Part shown: one piece after another, positions 1-6,050 of the stretch
How positions within the stretch are numbered: the first letter of the stretch is position 1
Layout: every line of letters begins with the position of its first letter
Assembly (NCBI GenBank): GCA_049515175.1
Contig: JBEKUI010000164.1
Location: 1-10,578, forward strand
Length of the DNA: 10,578 nt
Reading direction: 5' to 3'
DNA from: JACQNR01 sp049515175
GTDB lineage: Bacteria > Acidobacteriota > Terriglobia > UBA7540
Translations under genes and position numbers: made by a program
The notes under the pieces: generated by a model
Seen by the model: the letters and a program-made list of their open reading frames with translations, nothing else
What the model was told of the DNA's origin: nothing
The model's database searches: none

Positions 1-399
1 GTGTACCGTCTTCGGGCGCGCGCAACTGGCTTCTGGAGCGCGGAGAAAGACGTCTATGTTTATCAACCCGAGACATGGGTGGTTCTGGGACTGAGCTTTG
101 GCACGATTGATACCCAGCCGCCCCAATTCAACGTGTCTGGCAAAGTTCGAAATGCGCATTCATTTACGTCTGAGATCCATCTGAGGTTGATAGGAGTTTA
201 TTCTGAATTATCCCTAGATACAAAGCCGGACGGCTCCGGCAAATTCAGGTTCGCCGGAGTTCCACAAGCTACCTATATCCTCGTGACGATTCGGGCAAAC
301 CAGGTCCTTGATGCCAGGCGAGTGCAGGTCCCTGGGATCGGCTTCCTGGAGGTTGACGTCAGCGAGAAACCGAAGGGGAAACATGAAGTGAGCAAGTAG
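1..399 (+). CDS. Carboxypeptidase-regulatory-like domain protein, 3' end only
   Basis: The frame is open from the first base of the window to a TAG at 397-399. The GTG at position 1 is probably an internal Val, and the true start lies to the left. The visible 132 residues end in a beta-sandwich-like stretch: VSGKV near residue 45, then a GSGKFRFAGVP turn near 78-88 followed by TYILVTIRA. This pattern (Gly-rich turn, F-x-F-x-x-V-P, then Tyr before a strand) is typical of carboxypeptidase-regulatory-like / prealbumin-like domains, which serve as structural or adhesive modules in secreted and outer-membrane proteins. No catalytic residues are visible. The tail is lysine-rich and non-hydrophobic, so there is no C-terminal membrane anchor. 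The fold call is moderately secure; the role of the whole protein cannot be judged without the missing N-terminus. Confidence 0.6.
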   Translation: MYRLRARATGFWSAEKDVYVYQPETWVVLGLSFGTIDTQPPQFNVSGKVRNAHSFTSEIHLRLIGVYSELSLDTKPDGSGKFRFAGVPQATYILVTIRANQVLDARRVQVPGIGFLEVDVSEKPKGKHEVSK

Positions 400-426
400 C
401 GCGGACCTCAAGGGTGAGGTCTGCGC
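399..426. terminator. Hairpin between convergent genes, terminator-like
   Basis: The arms 399-410 and 415-426 pair over 12 bp (11 Watson-Crick pairs and one G-U) around a 4-nt AGGG loop. The left arm starts on the last base of the upstream TAG. The hairpin lies between a plus-strand gene ending at 399 and a minus-strand gene ending at 473, so it could serve both. No T-run follows on either strand, so it is not a canonical intrinsic terminator. It may instead protect 3' ends or pause polymerase. Confidence 0.55.
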
Positions 427-472
427 TATCCCGCTCTGGAAAACCAAACGTTGCGCTGTCCGTTAAACGCTC

Positions 473-1192
473 TTACTTGCTCAGGGTCACCTTGAAGGGC
501 ACGCGCCAGTCGCCGTAAGAGAGTGTCTGACCATTCTTGCCGCCCTGGCCATTCAGGCCCGCCGTGCCGTAATCGATGCTTGCGCCACAACTGTCCGACG
601 TGACGACCCAGGTGTTGGAGGCGGTGCGCTTGATGCAGACGTTGTACCAGCGCAGATAAAAGCGGAAGATCTGCTTGTCGCAAACTCCGTTGCGGACGTT
701 GAAATCCGCGCGCGCAAATCCCCCGTACTGCGACCCGACCACCATCGTGGGGAAAGCGAGGCCGCTGGAGAAGATGGACCAGTTCACAGCCTGGTTCTGG
801 TCGTGCTCACCCTGCCAGCAAGCCGGCAGCACGTCATCGGGGAATTGCGGCCAGCCCTCGACCGTGGAATAGAAGTGAATACGAACGTAGCGTGTGCCCG
901 TCCCCACCACGCCGTTGACCAGCGTGTTCATCGTGCTGAGCGTGTAGACGGAATTGTTGTTGAGGATCTGCGACTGGACCCCGTTGCCGTTGGGGTAGGG
1001 CCCGATGTCGTCCAGCAAACTGTAATGTCCGGTTGTTCCCAGGTCAGAGACGTTCGTGTCGCAATTCGAACAGCTTGGCCACAGACTCGCCGTCAAGTTG
1101 ATGCGCTGCCCGCCCAAGGCGCTTCTCCCCATCAGAAGCAGAACTAGTGGAATGGCAAAGGTCCAACGAACCCCGCCTGGCGCAACTCTCAT
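473..1192 (-). CDS. Secreted six-cysteine protein of unknown function
   Basis: I do not recognise the family. The 239-residue product starts with a signal peptide: Arg-containing n-region, hydrophobic core FAIPLVLLLMG near residues 12-22, and likely cleavage near ALG at 25-27. No lipobox cysteine follows, so a free exported protein is expected. The mature part is rich in Asn, Gly, Ser and aromatics and has six cysteines (41, 44, 125, 171, 186, 202), including a CSNC pair, consistent with disulfides formed outside the cytoplasm. Trp/Tyr-rich segments (such as RYVRIHFYST and FRFYLRWYNV) look like beta strands, suggesting an all-beta domain. The ATG at 1190-1192 is well supported by AGGAGG (complement of 1199-1204) 6 nt upstream. 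A promoter candidate lies at 1273-1301. The gene stands alone, convergent with the surface-protein fragment. Confidence 0.7.
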   Translation of the reverse strand: MRVAPGGVRWTFAIPLVLLLMGRSALGGQRINLTASLWPSCSNCDTNVSDLGTTGHYSLLDDIGPYPNGNGVQSQILNNNSVYTLSTMNTLVNGVVGTGTRYVRIHFYSTVEGWPQFPDDVLPACWQGEHDQNQAVNWSIFSSGLAFPTMVVGSQYGGFARADFNVRNGVCDKQIFRFYLRWYNVCIKRTASNTWVVTSDSCGASIDYGTAGLNGQGGKNGQTLSYGDWRVPFKVTLSK

Positions 1193-1272
1193 ACAAACCC
1201 TCCTGGGAGTACCTCAAAATAGCCGTCTCATACCCAAAATCGTCTTCGGCGTTTTCGGCCCTGATGTGCTGC

Positions 1273-1301
1273 ACCTTAGCACGGGGGAGTGAGCCGGTCA
1301 A
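1273..1301 (-). promoter_or_regulatory. Candidate sigma70-type promoter for the six-cysteine protein
   Basis: Read on the minus strand, TTGACC (complement of 1296-1301) is separated by 17 nt from TAAGGT (complement of 1273-1278). The -35 matches five of six consensus bases and the -10 matches only the T-A-----T frame, which is common in GC-rich bacteria. Transcription would start near 1266 and give a leader of about 70 nt before the well-placed Shine-Dalgarno sequence. Confidence 0.45.
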
Positions 1302-1840
1302 GGGTACTTTCGGGCATTGGGTCAGTTCGATGCCGCGGCGCCTTCACGCCCTCCCTCAGCCGACGGACGAGCTAGAACAAGCCCTCACTGCCCCCTGCCT
1401 CCTCTCGAATCATCATCTAACGTCATGTAATATCAATAGGTCAAGGGTCGCCGCGATCTCAAAGGGATTTGTCACAGTCAGTCCATCAGCCGCCGGTCCT
1501 GACCGTGGGCTTCTTCTAGGATGACGAACCCGTGTCATTACCAATTGCGAGTGGGGCGTGGGGCCTTGCACCAAAGTCATCCCCACGCGGCGGGTCATCG
1601 GGCAGCGAAAGAAGCGGACCTGGCTCTGGGGGCAAGGTTCTGTAATACTCTGTAATACAATGATGGTGGCGAGTCCGTATGCCGGATTCCAGTGCCGTGG
1701 GACCCCGTCGATAACCCAGACCCTTGGAATTGGAACAAATAGGAGTCATTGGGAATCGCAGCCCCATTGGGGCCACCGTCATTGCGTATTAGCCATAAGC
1801 AGTCCCTTTTGAAAAATGTGAGAGAATCCACCTGCGAGGG
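1302..1840. other. Gene-free stretch between divergent genes
   Basis: No reading frame here looks like a protein: the open frames are short, overlap each other on both strands, and have no family-like motifs or ribosome sites. The stretch separates two divergently transcribed genes and is visibly less GC-rich than its flanks. It holds a second copy of GGTCAAGGGT (1439-1448; first copy 1296-1305), a 10-bp tandem duplication (1639-1658), a TACAAT hexamer at 1656-1661 without a clear -35, and a 6-bp-arm palindrome at 1761-1773. It must carry the promoter of the membrane protein gene at 1841, but I cannot place it. Confidence 0.5.
1639..1658. repeat. Perfect 10-bp tandem duplication
   Basis: TCTGTAATAC occurs twice in a row (1639-1648 and 1649-1658). 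The second copy runs into a TACAAT hexamer (1656-1661) resembling a -10 box. It may be a replication-slippage duplication or a paired binding site upstream of the membrane protein gene; the sequence does not decide. Confidence 0.6.
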
Positions 1841-2677
1841 ATGAGAATCCGAAACATGAAAATGGAAACCGTTTCAGAGGCCGGGCCCGGTCTCGCGTCG
1901 CCTACGGCCGCGCGGGCCCGGCTGGACCTTTTCCTGATCAGCTTCCTCATCCTCTTTCTCGAGCTCGCCTGCATCCGCTGGTTCCCGGCGCACGTCCTGT
2001 TCCTGACGTTTTTCACCAACACGGTGCTGCTGGCGAGTTTTCTGGGGATGTCCCTGGGCTGCCTGGCCGCCCGGAACCGCACCGACCACCTCCTCCGCAC
2101 TCCCGCGTGGCTGGCCCTGGCGATGATCCTGGGGCTCATCCTTTCGCGCCTGCGGGTGCCTCTGGAAACGGTCCTCCGGGTGGGCAGTCAAGCCGCGCCG
2201 CAGGTGGTTTTCTTTGGCAACGATTATCGTGAGGCGAACCCCGCGCATTTCTTCGTTCCCATCGAAGTCGTGGAGGGCGTCTTCTTCGTCCTTATCGCCT
2301 TGGCCTTCATCGGCCCCGGGCAGACGCTGGGCCGGGCGCTGGAGCGCGTCCCGAACCGGATGGTCGCTTACATTCTTAACATTGCCGGAAGCCTGGCCGG
2401 GGTTCTGGTTTTCGCGGCTTGCGCGCGGTTCGAGCTGAGCCCCGTGTGGTGGTTTCTGGCGGCAGCGGCCGGACTCGGATACTTCCTGTCCTTCGGCGAC
2501 CCGCCGCGCGCGCCGGAGACTCGCCGGGCAGGCCACATCCGCCTGGCAGTGGTCGCGGGGCTCAGCACCATCACCTGTGGCGTCATCCATCAGAACGGCA
2601 AGCCCCTCGGGGAAATCATCTGGTCGCCTTACTACCGCATCGACTACGTCTATCCTCCCTGCGCAAAATCGCCGTGA
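1841..2677 (+). CDS. Membrane-embedded spermidine-synthase-like protein, N-terminal part (frameshifted)
   Basis: This 278-residue ORF is the membrane N-terminus of a fused membrane / spermidine-synthase-fold protein. Hydrophobic segments lie near residues 28-45, 52-74, 90-104, 140-158, 176-195, 201-217 and 233-249. Family-like features include ELACIRWFPAHV (41-52), the FLGMSLGCL segment (67-75) and LNIAGSLAGVL (179-189). At residue 261 it reaches SPYYRIDY, the usual entry to the synthase-like domain, then reads PPCAKSP and stops at a TGA (2675-2677). The homologous reading continues directly in the frame one base back. Restoring one base in the CCC at 2657-2659 or the AAAA at 2665-2668 gives a seamless join to KIAVNLIGHQQM. 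The start is uncertain: ATGs at 1841, 1856 and 1862 are all possible and none has a strong ribosome site. The family is secure; whether the break is real or a sequence error is open. Confidence 0.75.
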   Translation: MRIRNMKMETVSEAGPGLASPTAARARLDLFLISFLILFLELACIRWFPAHVLFLTFFTNTVLLASFLGMSLGCLAARNRTDHLLRTPAWLALAMILGLILSRLRVPLETVLRVGSQAAPQVVFFGNDYREANPAHFFVPIEVVEGVFFVLIALAFIGPGQTLGRALERVPNRMVAYILNIAGSLAGVLVFAACARFELSPVWWFLAAAAGLGYFLSFGDPPRAPETRRAGHIRLAVVAGLSTITCGVIHQNGKPLGEIIWSPYYRIDYVYPPCAKSP

Positions 2678-4140
2678 ACCTGATCGGACACCAGCAGATG
2701 TCGTCCCGGGAAGACAAACCCAATCCAGCGTTTGCGTATGAAATCCCCTACGTGCTGCAACGCGACTCGGGGGGAAGCCCGTTCCAGGACGTGCTGATCA
2801 TCGGCGCCGGCTCGGGCAATGACGTCAGCCGCGCCTTGAAGTGGGATGTGCACCACGTCGATGCCGTGGAGATTGACCCCGCGATTCTGCGCCTTGGCGC
2901 CCGCGACCATCCCGACCGGCCCTACGCCGACCCGCGCGTCACCACGCACGTCGGCGACGGGAGAAATTTTCTCCGCGCCACCCAGGGCCAGTACGACCTG
3001 ATTATCTATGCCCTGGTCGATTCGCTGGTGCTCCACAGCAGTTACAGCGACATCCGCCTGGAGAGCTACCTTTTCACGCGCGAGGCCTTCTCGGACGTGC
3101 GGCGGCACCTCAAGCCCCACGGCCTCTTCCTCATGTACAACTACTTCCGTCAGGGATGGATCGTCGCCCGCCTGGCGCAAGAGGTTCAGGAGACTTTCGG
3201 GCAGCCGCCCCTGGTCTTTACCCTCCCCTACCGCGCGAGCGTCGAGTCGGACCGCGACGGAGGATTCACCCTCGTCGCCGGAGGCGCCAACACGCCCTGG
3301 GCCGCGGCGTTCGCGGCGCACACGGAATACTGGCTGCCCGGCAATGAGTCGCCCGGACCGCACACCCCCAACGGATTCGACCAGCGGCCCGCCCCGGCCG
3401 AGCGCGAGGAGTGGATTCGCCTGGGGCCGGCGACGGTCGCGGAGATTCCCGATCTGCACAGCGCCACCGATGACTGGCCGTTCCTCTACGTTCGCCACCG
3501 CACGATCCCCAATCTGGGACTGCGCGGCATCGCCACCATGGGCGGTATCTCGCTTCTCCTGCTCTATGTGGGGATGCGCCGCGCTCGCCTGCAACATGAA
3601 CCCTGGCGGCTGGACGGGCGAATGTTCTTTCTGGGCGCAGGCTTCATGCTGCTCGAGGCAGAAGCCGTTGTCCGCTTGGCCCTGCTCTTCGGCAGCACTT
3701 GGATGGTGAACACGGTGGTGTTTGCCGCCGTGCTGGTAATGATCCTGGCGGCCAATCTTTACACCCTGAAGGTGCGGCCGGTGCGCTTCGCGCCGTACTA
3801 TGCTGGATTAATCCTGAGCCTGGCGGCGAACATCCTTCTGCCGCTCAACTACTTTCTGGCGATGGACCGCCTTCTTCAGGCCACGGCGTCATGCCTTCTA
3901 ATTTTCACGCCGATTTTCTTCGCTGGCGTGGTCTTCGCCACGGCCTTCCGCCGCAGCGTCGCCCCGGACCAGGATTTCGGCGCCAACGTAGGCGGAGCCA
4001 TCCTGGGCGGGCTGTCCGAATACGCCTCCACCCTGCTCGGCTTCCAGTACCTGACGCTGCTCGCCGTCGTGTTCTACCTCCTTTCCGCGTGGTTCGGCCG
4101 CCGGGCACCGGCAACCGGCTCTTCCCCTGCCACTGTCTGA
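2674..4140 (+). CDS. Membrane-embedded spermidine-synthase-like protein, C-terminal part
   Basis: This part continues the preceding ORF in the -1 frame. If translated separately it could start at GTG 2674, overlapping the upstream TGA as GTGA (translational coupling), or at ATG 2698. From GTG it has 488 residues. A Rossmann methyltransferase/synthase fold comes first: VNLIGHQQM at 1-9, the SAM-type loop GAGSGNDV at 44-51, EIDP at 66-69 and GDGRNF at 94-99. Then YDLIIYALVDS (107-117) appears where true spermidine synthases have an acidic YD-x-I-x-x-D motif. TDDWPFLY (265-272) marks the end of the soluble domain. About six membrane segments follow (near 287-300, 316-330, 344-362, 374-392, 404-424, 453-472) with FMLLEAEAVVRLALLFGS (324-341) and GANVGGAILGG (436-446). 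Both halves together make about 760 residues, normal for the fused family. The reaction is unknown; polyamine synthesis should not be assumed. Confidence 0.75.
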   Translation: MNLIGHQQMSSREDKPNPAFAYEIPYVLQRDSGGSPFQDVLIIGAGSGNDVSRALKWDVHHVDAVEIDPAILRLGARDHPDRPYADPRVTTHVGDGRNFLRATQGQYDLIIYALVDSLVLHSSYSDIRLESYLFTREAFSDVRRHLKPHGLFLMYNYFRQGWIVARLAQEVQETFGQPPLVFTLPYRASVESDRDGGFTLVAGGANTPWAAAFAAHTEYWLPGNESPGPHTPNGFDQRPAPAEREEWIRLGPATVAEIPDLHSATDDWPFLYVRHRTIPNLGLRGIATMGGISLLLLYVGMRRARLQHEPWRLDGRMFFLGAGFMLLEAEAVVRLALLFGSTWMVNTVVFAAVLVMILAANLYTLKVRPVRFAPYYAGLILSLAANILLPLNYFLAMDRLLQATASCLLIFTPIFFAGVVFATAFRRSVAPDQDFGANVGGAILGGLSEYASTLLGFQYLTLLAVVFYLLSAWFGRRAPATGSSPATV

Positions 4141-4142
4141 TT

Positions 4143-4155
4143 GCGCGCGCGCGCG
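4143..4155. repeat. Alternating GC dinucleotide run
   Basis: Thirteen bases of strictly alternating G and C sit just after the stop of the synthase-like gene and 45 bp before the next start. Alternating purine-pyrimidine runs of this kind can adopt Z-DNA and are slippage-prone. It may also contribute to a terminator-like structure with GGCTGCGC just downstream, though no clean stem with a T-run is visible. Confidence 0.5.
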
Positions 4156-4199
4156 GCTGCGCATAGAATGGACGACCAATTCTTTCCAGGTGCGCGCGT

Positions 4200-4841
4200 T
4201 TGGGTTTTCTGAAATCTCAAGCCACAAGACTGGGGCAGTTCCTGGCGCTCTACGGCGGCTGGGGCCTGCTGGGAATTTCCTTTCTCGATTCTTCCGTCGT
4301 TCCCCTGCCGGGACTCAATGACTTGTTGCTGCTGCACCTATCCGGGCAGCATCCGGAGCGCGCGATCTTTTACGGGCTGGGGGCGACGACGGGTTCGGTG
4401 CTCGGCTGCTACGTGATGTTCGGCCTGGCGCGCGGGGGAGCACGCTTCCTCTGGCGTGGACAACGTTCCGCATCGCTCGCGCGCGCGCATCAGTGGCTGG
4501 AAAAAAATGAATTCGCCACCCTGCTGGTGGCCTCGTTGCTGCCACCGCCCGCTCCCTTCAAGGCTTTCCTGCTAGCGGCGGGGGCGCTGCGCGTCAACGC
4601 CTGGCGCTTCGGGTTGGCGCTGATCGTGGGGCGAAGCTTGCGCTTCGGGACGGAAGCTTTCCTGGGGGCGCGGTACGGTGCGGCAGCGGAAGTCTATCTC
4701 AAGGCGAATTTCGTGCGAGCGTCGCTCGCCATCGTGCTCGCGGTGATTGTCGCCACGCTTCTCTACCGGCGGCTGGCGGGGCGGGTGGCCTCATCCCCGG
4801 GCGTCGCGTCGGGTGATTCCTCTTCTCCAGGCGAGCCCTGA
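4200..4841 (+). CDS. VTT/DedA-type (YqaA-like) membrane protein
   Basis: A 213-residue polytopic inner-membrane protein of the VTT (SNARE-associated / DedA) superfamily, whose members are linked to phospholipid translocation and envelope homeostasis. Visible features are an amphipathic start, GISFLDSSVVPLPG (25-38) as the re-entrant loop region, a hydrophobic segment at 56-76, the proline-rich PPPAPFKAFLLAAG (115-128) typical of the YqaA-like branch, GRSLRFGTEAFLGARYG (144-160), and a C-terminal membrane helix near 172-188. The start is TTG 4200. The only in-frame triplet before it that could initiate is a rare ATT at 4179, and a TAG closes the frame at 4164. AGG at 4188-4190 lies 9 nt upstream as a weak ribosome site. 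The last 79 bp overlap, antisense, the end of the neighbouring hydrolase gene. The substrate is unknown. Confidence 0.8.
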   Translation: MGFLKSQATRLGQFLALYGGWGLLGISFLDSSVVPLPGLNDLLLLHLSGQHPERAIFYGLGATTGSVLGCYVMFGLARGGARFLWRGQRSASLARAHQWLEKNEFATLLVASLLPPPAPFKAFLLAAGALRVNAWRFGLALIVGRSLRFGTEAFLGARYGAAAEVYLKANFVRASLAIVLAVIVATLLYRRLAGRVASSPGVASGDSSSPGEP

Positions 4842-5857
4842 CGCCCCGCGGGGCGCGGTGTCCCCGCGAAGCTGAACGATTCCGAAAGCACGCGCAGATT
4901 CTTGTCGAGCTTCACATCCACCACAAAACCGCGGAGCCCGGTTCGGAGCGAGGCGAAGCGCAGATCGCGCAGCGTGACCGAGTAGCCCGTCTCGTGCTCC
5001 TGCGTGTCGCTCCAGAGAAAGCGCGCGAAGCGGAGGAAGATGGCGGCGGTGCGCGTCTGCATGGCCGCCGCCAACGCGGGTCCCGGCTCGGGCTTGCGGA
5101 AGACCTCGGCCTCATCCACATTCACATCGTCGTCGAGGGCGCTGGCGGCAACCACGTGGAACGACGAGTCGGTCTCGACCACCCCCGTCCACGCGAAGGG
5201 ATTCCCCGGCGCGGGAAATGCGCCCACGCGACGGGGATTTTCGTGCGCGTAAGTGTGCGAATCGAGCAGGCCCAGGACGCGCCGATGGGCGAGGTCGCGC
5301 ACGCCCCACAGCAGCGCCATCGCCACGAGCGCCGCCATCGCCCCGGCGCGGTAGGCGGGTTTGCGCGCCCCCATCTCCTCAGACATCAGGCGCAGCAGCG
5401 CTGGAACTCCCAGCCCCACAACGAGCAGGAACAGCAGCAGCGGGTCAATGATAAACATGATGTCCCACGCATACCAGCGCCCGCTGAAGGGCAGAAACGG
5501 CCGCACCCCGTAAGAGTTGGTGAAGTCGAGCAGCAGATGGCTGGCCGCGCCCGCGAGGCCGCACACCACCAGCCAGCGGAGATTCGGCGGCCGCGTCGAG
5601 GCTTTGGGAGCCGCGCGCCGGCCGAGATAATAAAAGATGACTCCGGCAAGCGAGCCCAGTACCGTAACTCCCAGCAGCGAATGCGTCAGCCCGCGATGGT
5701 ATTGGAGATAGGTGGCCGTGCCGCGCGTCCAGGCGACGACATCAACGTCCGGCAGATTCGCCCCGGCAATCACCGCCAGCGTCGCAAAACGCGTCTTGCG
5801 ATTGAGTCCCGCCTGGCTAATTGCCACCGCCGTCAGCGTGTGAGTGAGATTGTCCAA
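4763..5857 (-). CDS. YdjM-type membrane-bound metal-dependent hydrolase
   Basis: 364 residues with the signature of the YdjM / DUF457 family (LexA-regulated inner-membrane hydrolase-like proteins in enterics). Candidate metal ligands are clear: H6 in DNLTHTL, D37 and D39 in NLPDVDV, HRGLTHS (54-60), SHLLLD (106-111) with H107 and D111, and WDIMFIIDP (131-139). Membrane segments lie near 60-78, 94-110, 133-155 and 168-185. The region beyond about 190 is soluble, ending in a Pro/Gly/Glu-rich low-complexity tail. The start is TTG 5857 on the minus strand, with AGG about 9 nt upstream; the MDNLTHTL beginning matches how the family starts, supporting it. The gene body ends inside the convergent VTT gene (79-bp overlap). 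Directly upstream lies a heptad-repeat element that would form its 5' leader. The metal site is convincing; the substrate is unknown, and membrane phospholipid has been suggested for relatives. Confidence 0.8.
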   Translation of the reverse strand: MDNLTHTLTAVAISQAGLNRKTRFATLAVIAGANLPDVDVVAWTRGTATYLQYHRGLTHSLLGVTVLGSLAGVIFYYLGRRAAPKASTRPPNLRWLVVCGLAGAASHLLLDFTNSYGVRPFLPFSGRWYAWDIMFIIDPLLLFLLVVGLGVPALLRLMSEEMGARKPAYRAGAMAALVAMALLWGVRDLAHRRVLGLLDSHTYAHENPRRVGAFPAPGNPFAWTGVVETDSSFHVVAASALDDDVNVDEAEVFRKPEPGPALAAAMQTRTAAIFLRFARFLWSDTQEHETGYSVTLRDLRFASLRTGLRGFVVDVKLDKNLRVLSESFSFAGTPRPAGRQGSPGEEESPDATPGDEATRPASRR

Positions 5858-5860
5858 GCC

Positions 5861-6045
5861 CTAAACCTGAAAGCGGAAACTGGAAATTGGAAACTGGAAA
5901 TTAGAAAATAGAAACTCGAAACATGCAACTCGAAACACGAAGTTTGAAAGTCGCCAGTTCCCTTGCGGAACTCTACCCGCAATTCATCCGCGACTCACGA
6001 TCTTCCAGTTTCCAATATCCAGTTTCCAATTTCTAATTTCGTTTC
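5861..6045. repeat. Heptad-repeat inverted element A
   Basis: The left arm has a 14-nt period (two 7-nt halves): GGAAACTGGAAATT occurs twice perfectly in tandem (5875-5888, 5889-5902), with degenerate units before (5861) and after (5903, 5917, 5931, 5945). The right arm, about 6001-6045, is the same repeat inverted and also has a 14-nt period on the minus strand. A 15-bp perfect inverted match joins 5884-5898 to 6018-6032. The centre contains CGCCAG (5952-5957), GGAACTC (5967-5973) and CAATTCA (5980-5986). The element fills nearly the whole gap between the lipid kinase stop and the hydrolase start. It could be a hairpin in mRNA, a cruciform, or a non-autonomous mobile repeat. Confidence 0.75.
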
Positions 6046-6050
6046 CCCAC

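Noticed and set aside
1147..1831. Several overlapping short frames of 78-125 codons in the gene-free stretch
   Set aside because: They overlap on both strands, lack ribosome sites and family motifs, and show no signal peptides or repeats suggesting coding.
2419..2673. Upstream extension of the second synthase ORF to ATG 2419
   Set aside because: This part is the out-of-frame reading of the true N-terminal membrane domain (Arg/Pro/Gly-rich, no membrane segments). Family similarity in this frame only begins near 2660.
2650..3597. A 315-codon minus-strand frame opposite the synthase-like gene
   Set aside because: It is antisense to clear family motifs, has no recognisable domain, and shows the composition expected from a mirror frame.
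4994..5911. A 305-codon plus-strand frame opposite the YdjM-type hydrolase and running into repeat element A
   Set aside because: The His/Arg/Gln-rich product without motifs ends inside the repeat arm. The opposite strand encodes a well-conserved metal-site protein.
5861..6045. CRISPR array interpretation of element A
   Set aside because: The units are 14 nt with no spacers between them, the arms are inverted to each other, and no cas genes are present.
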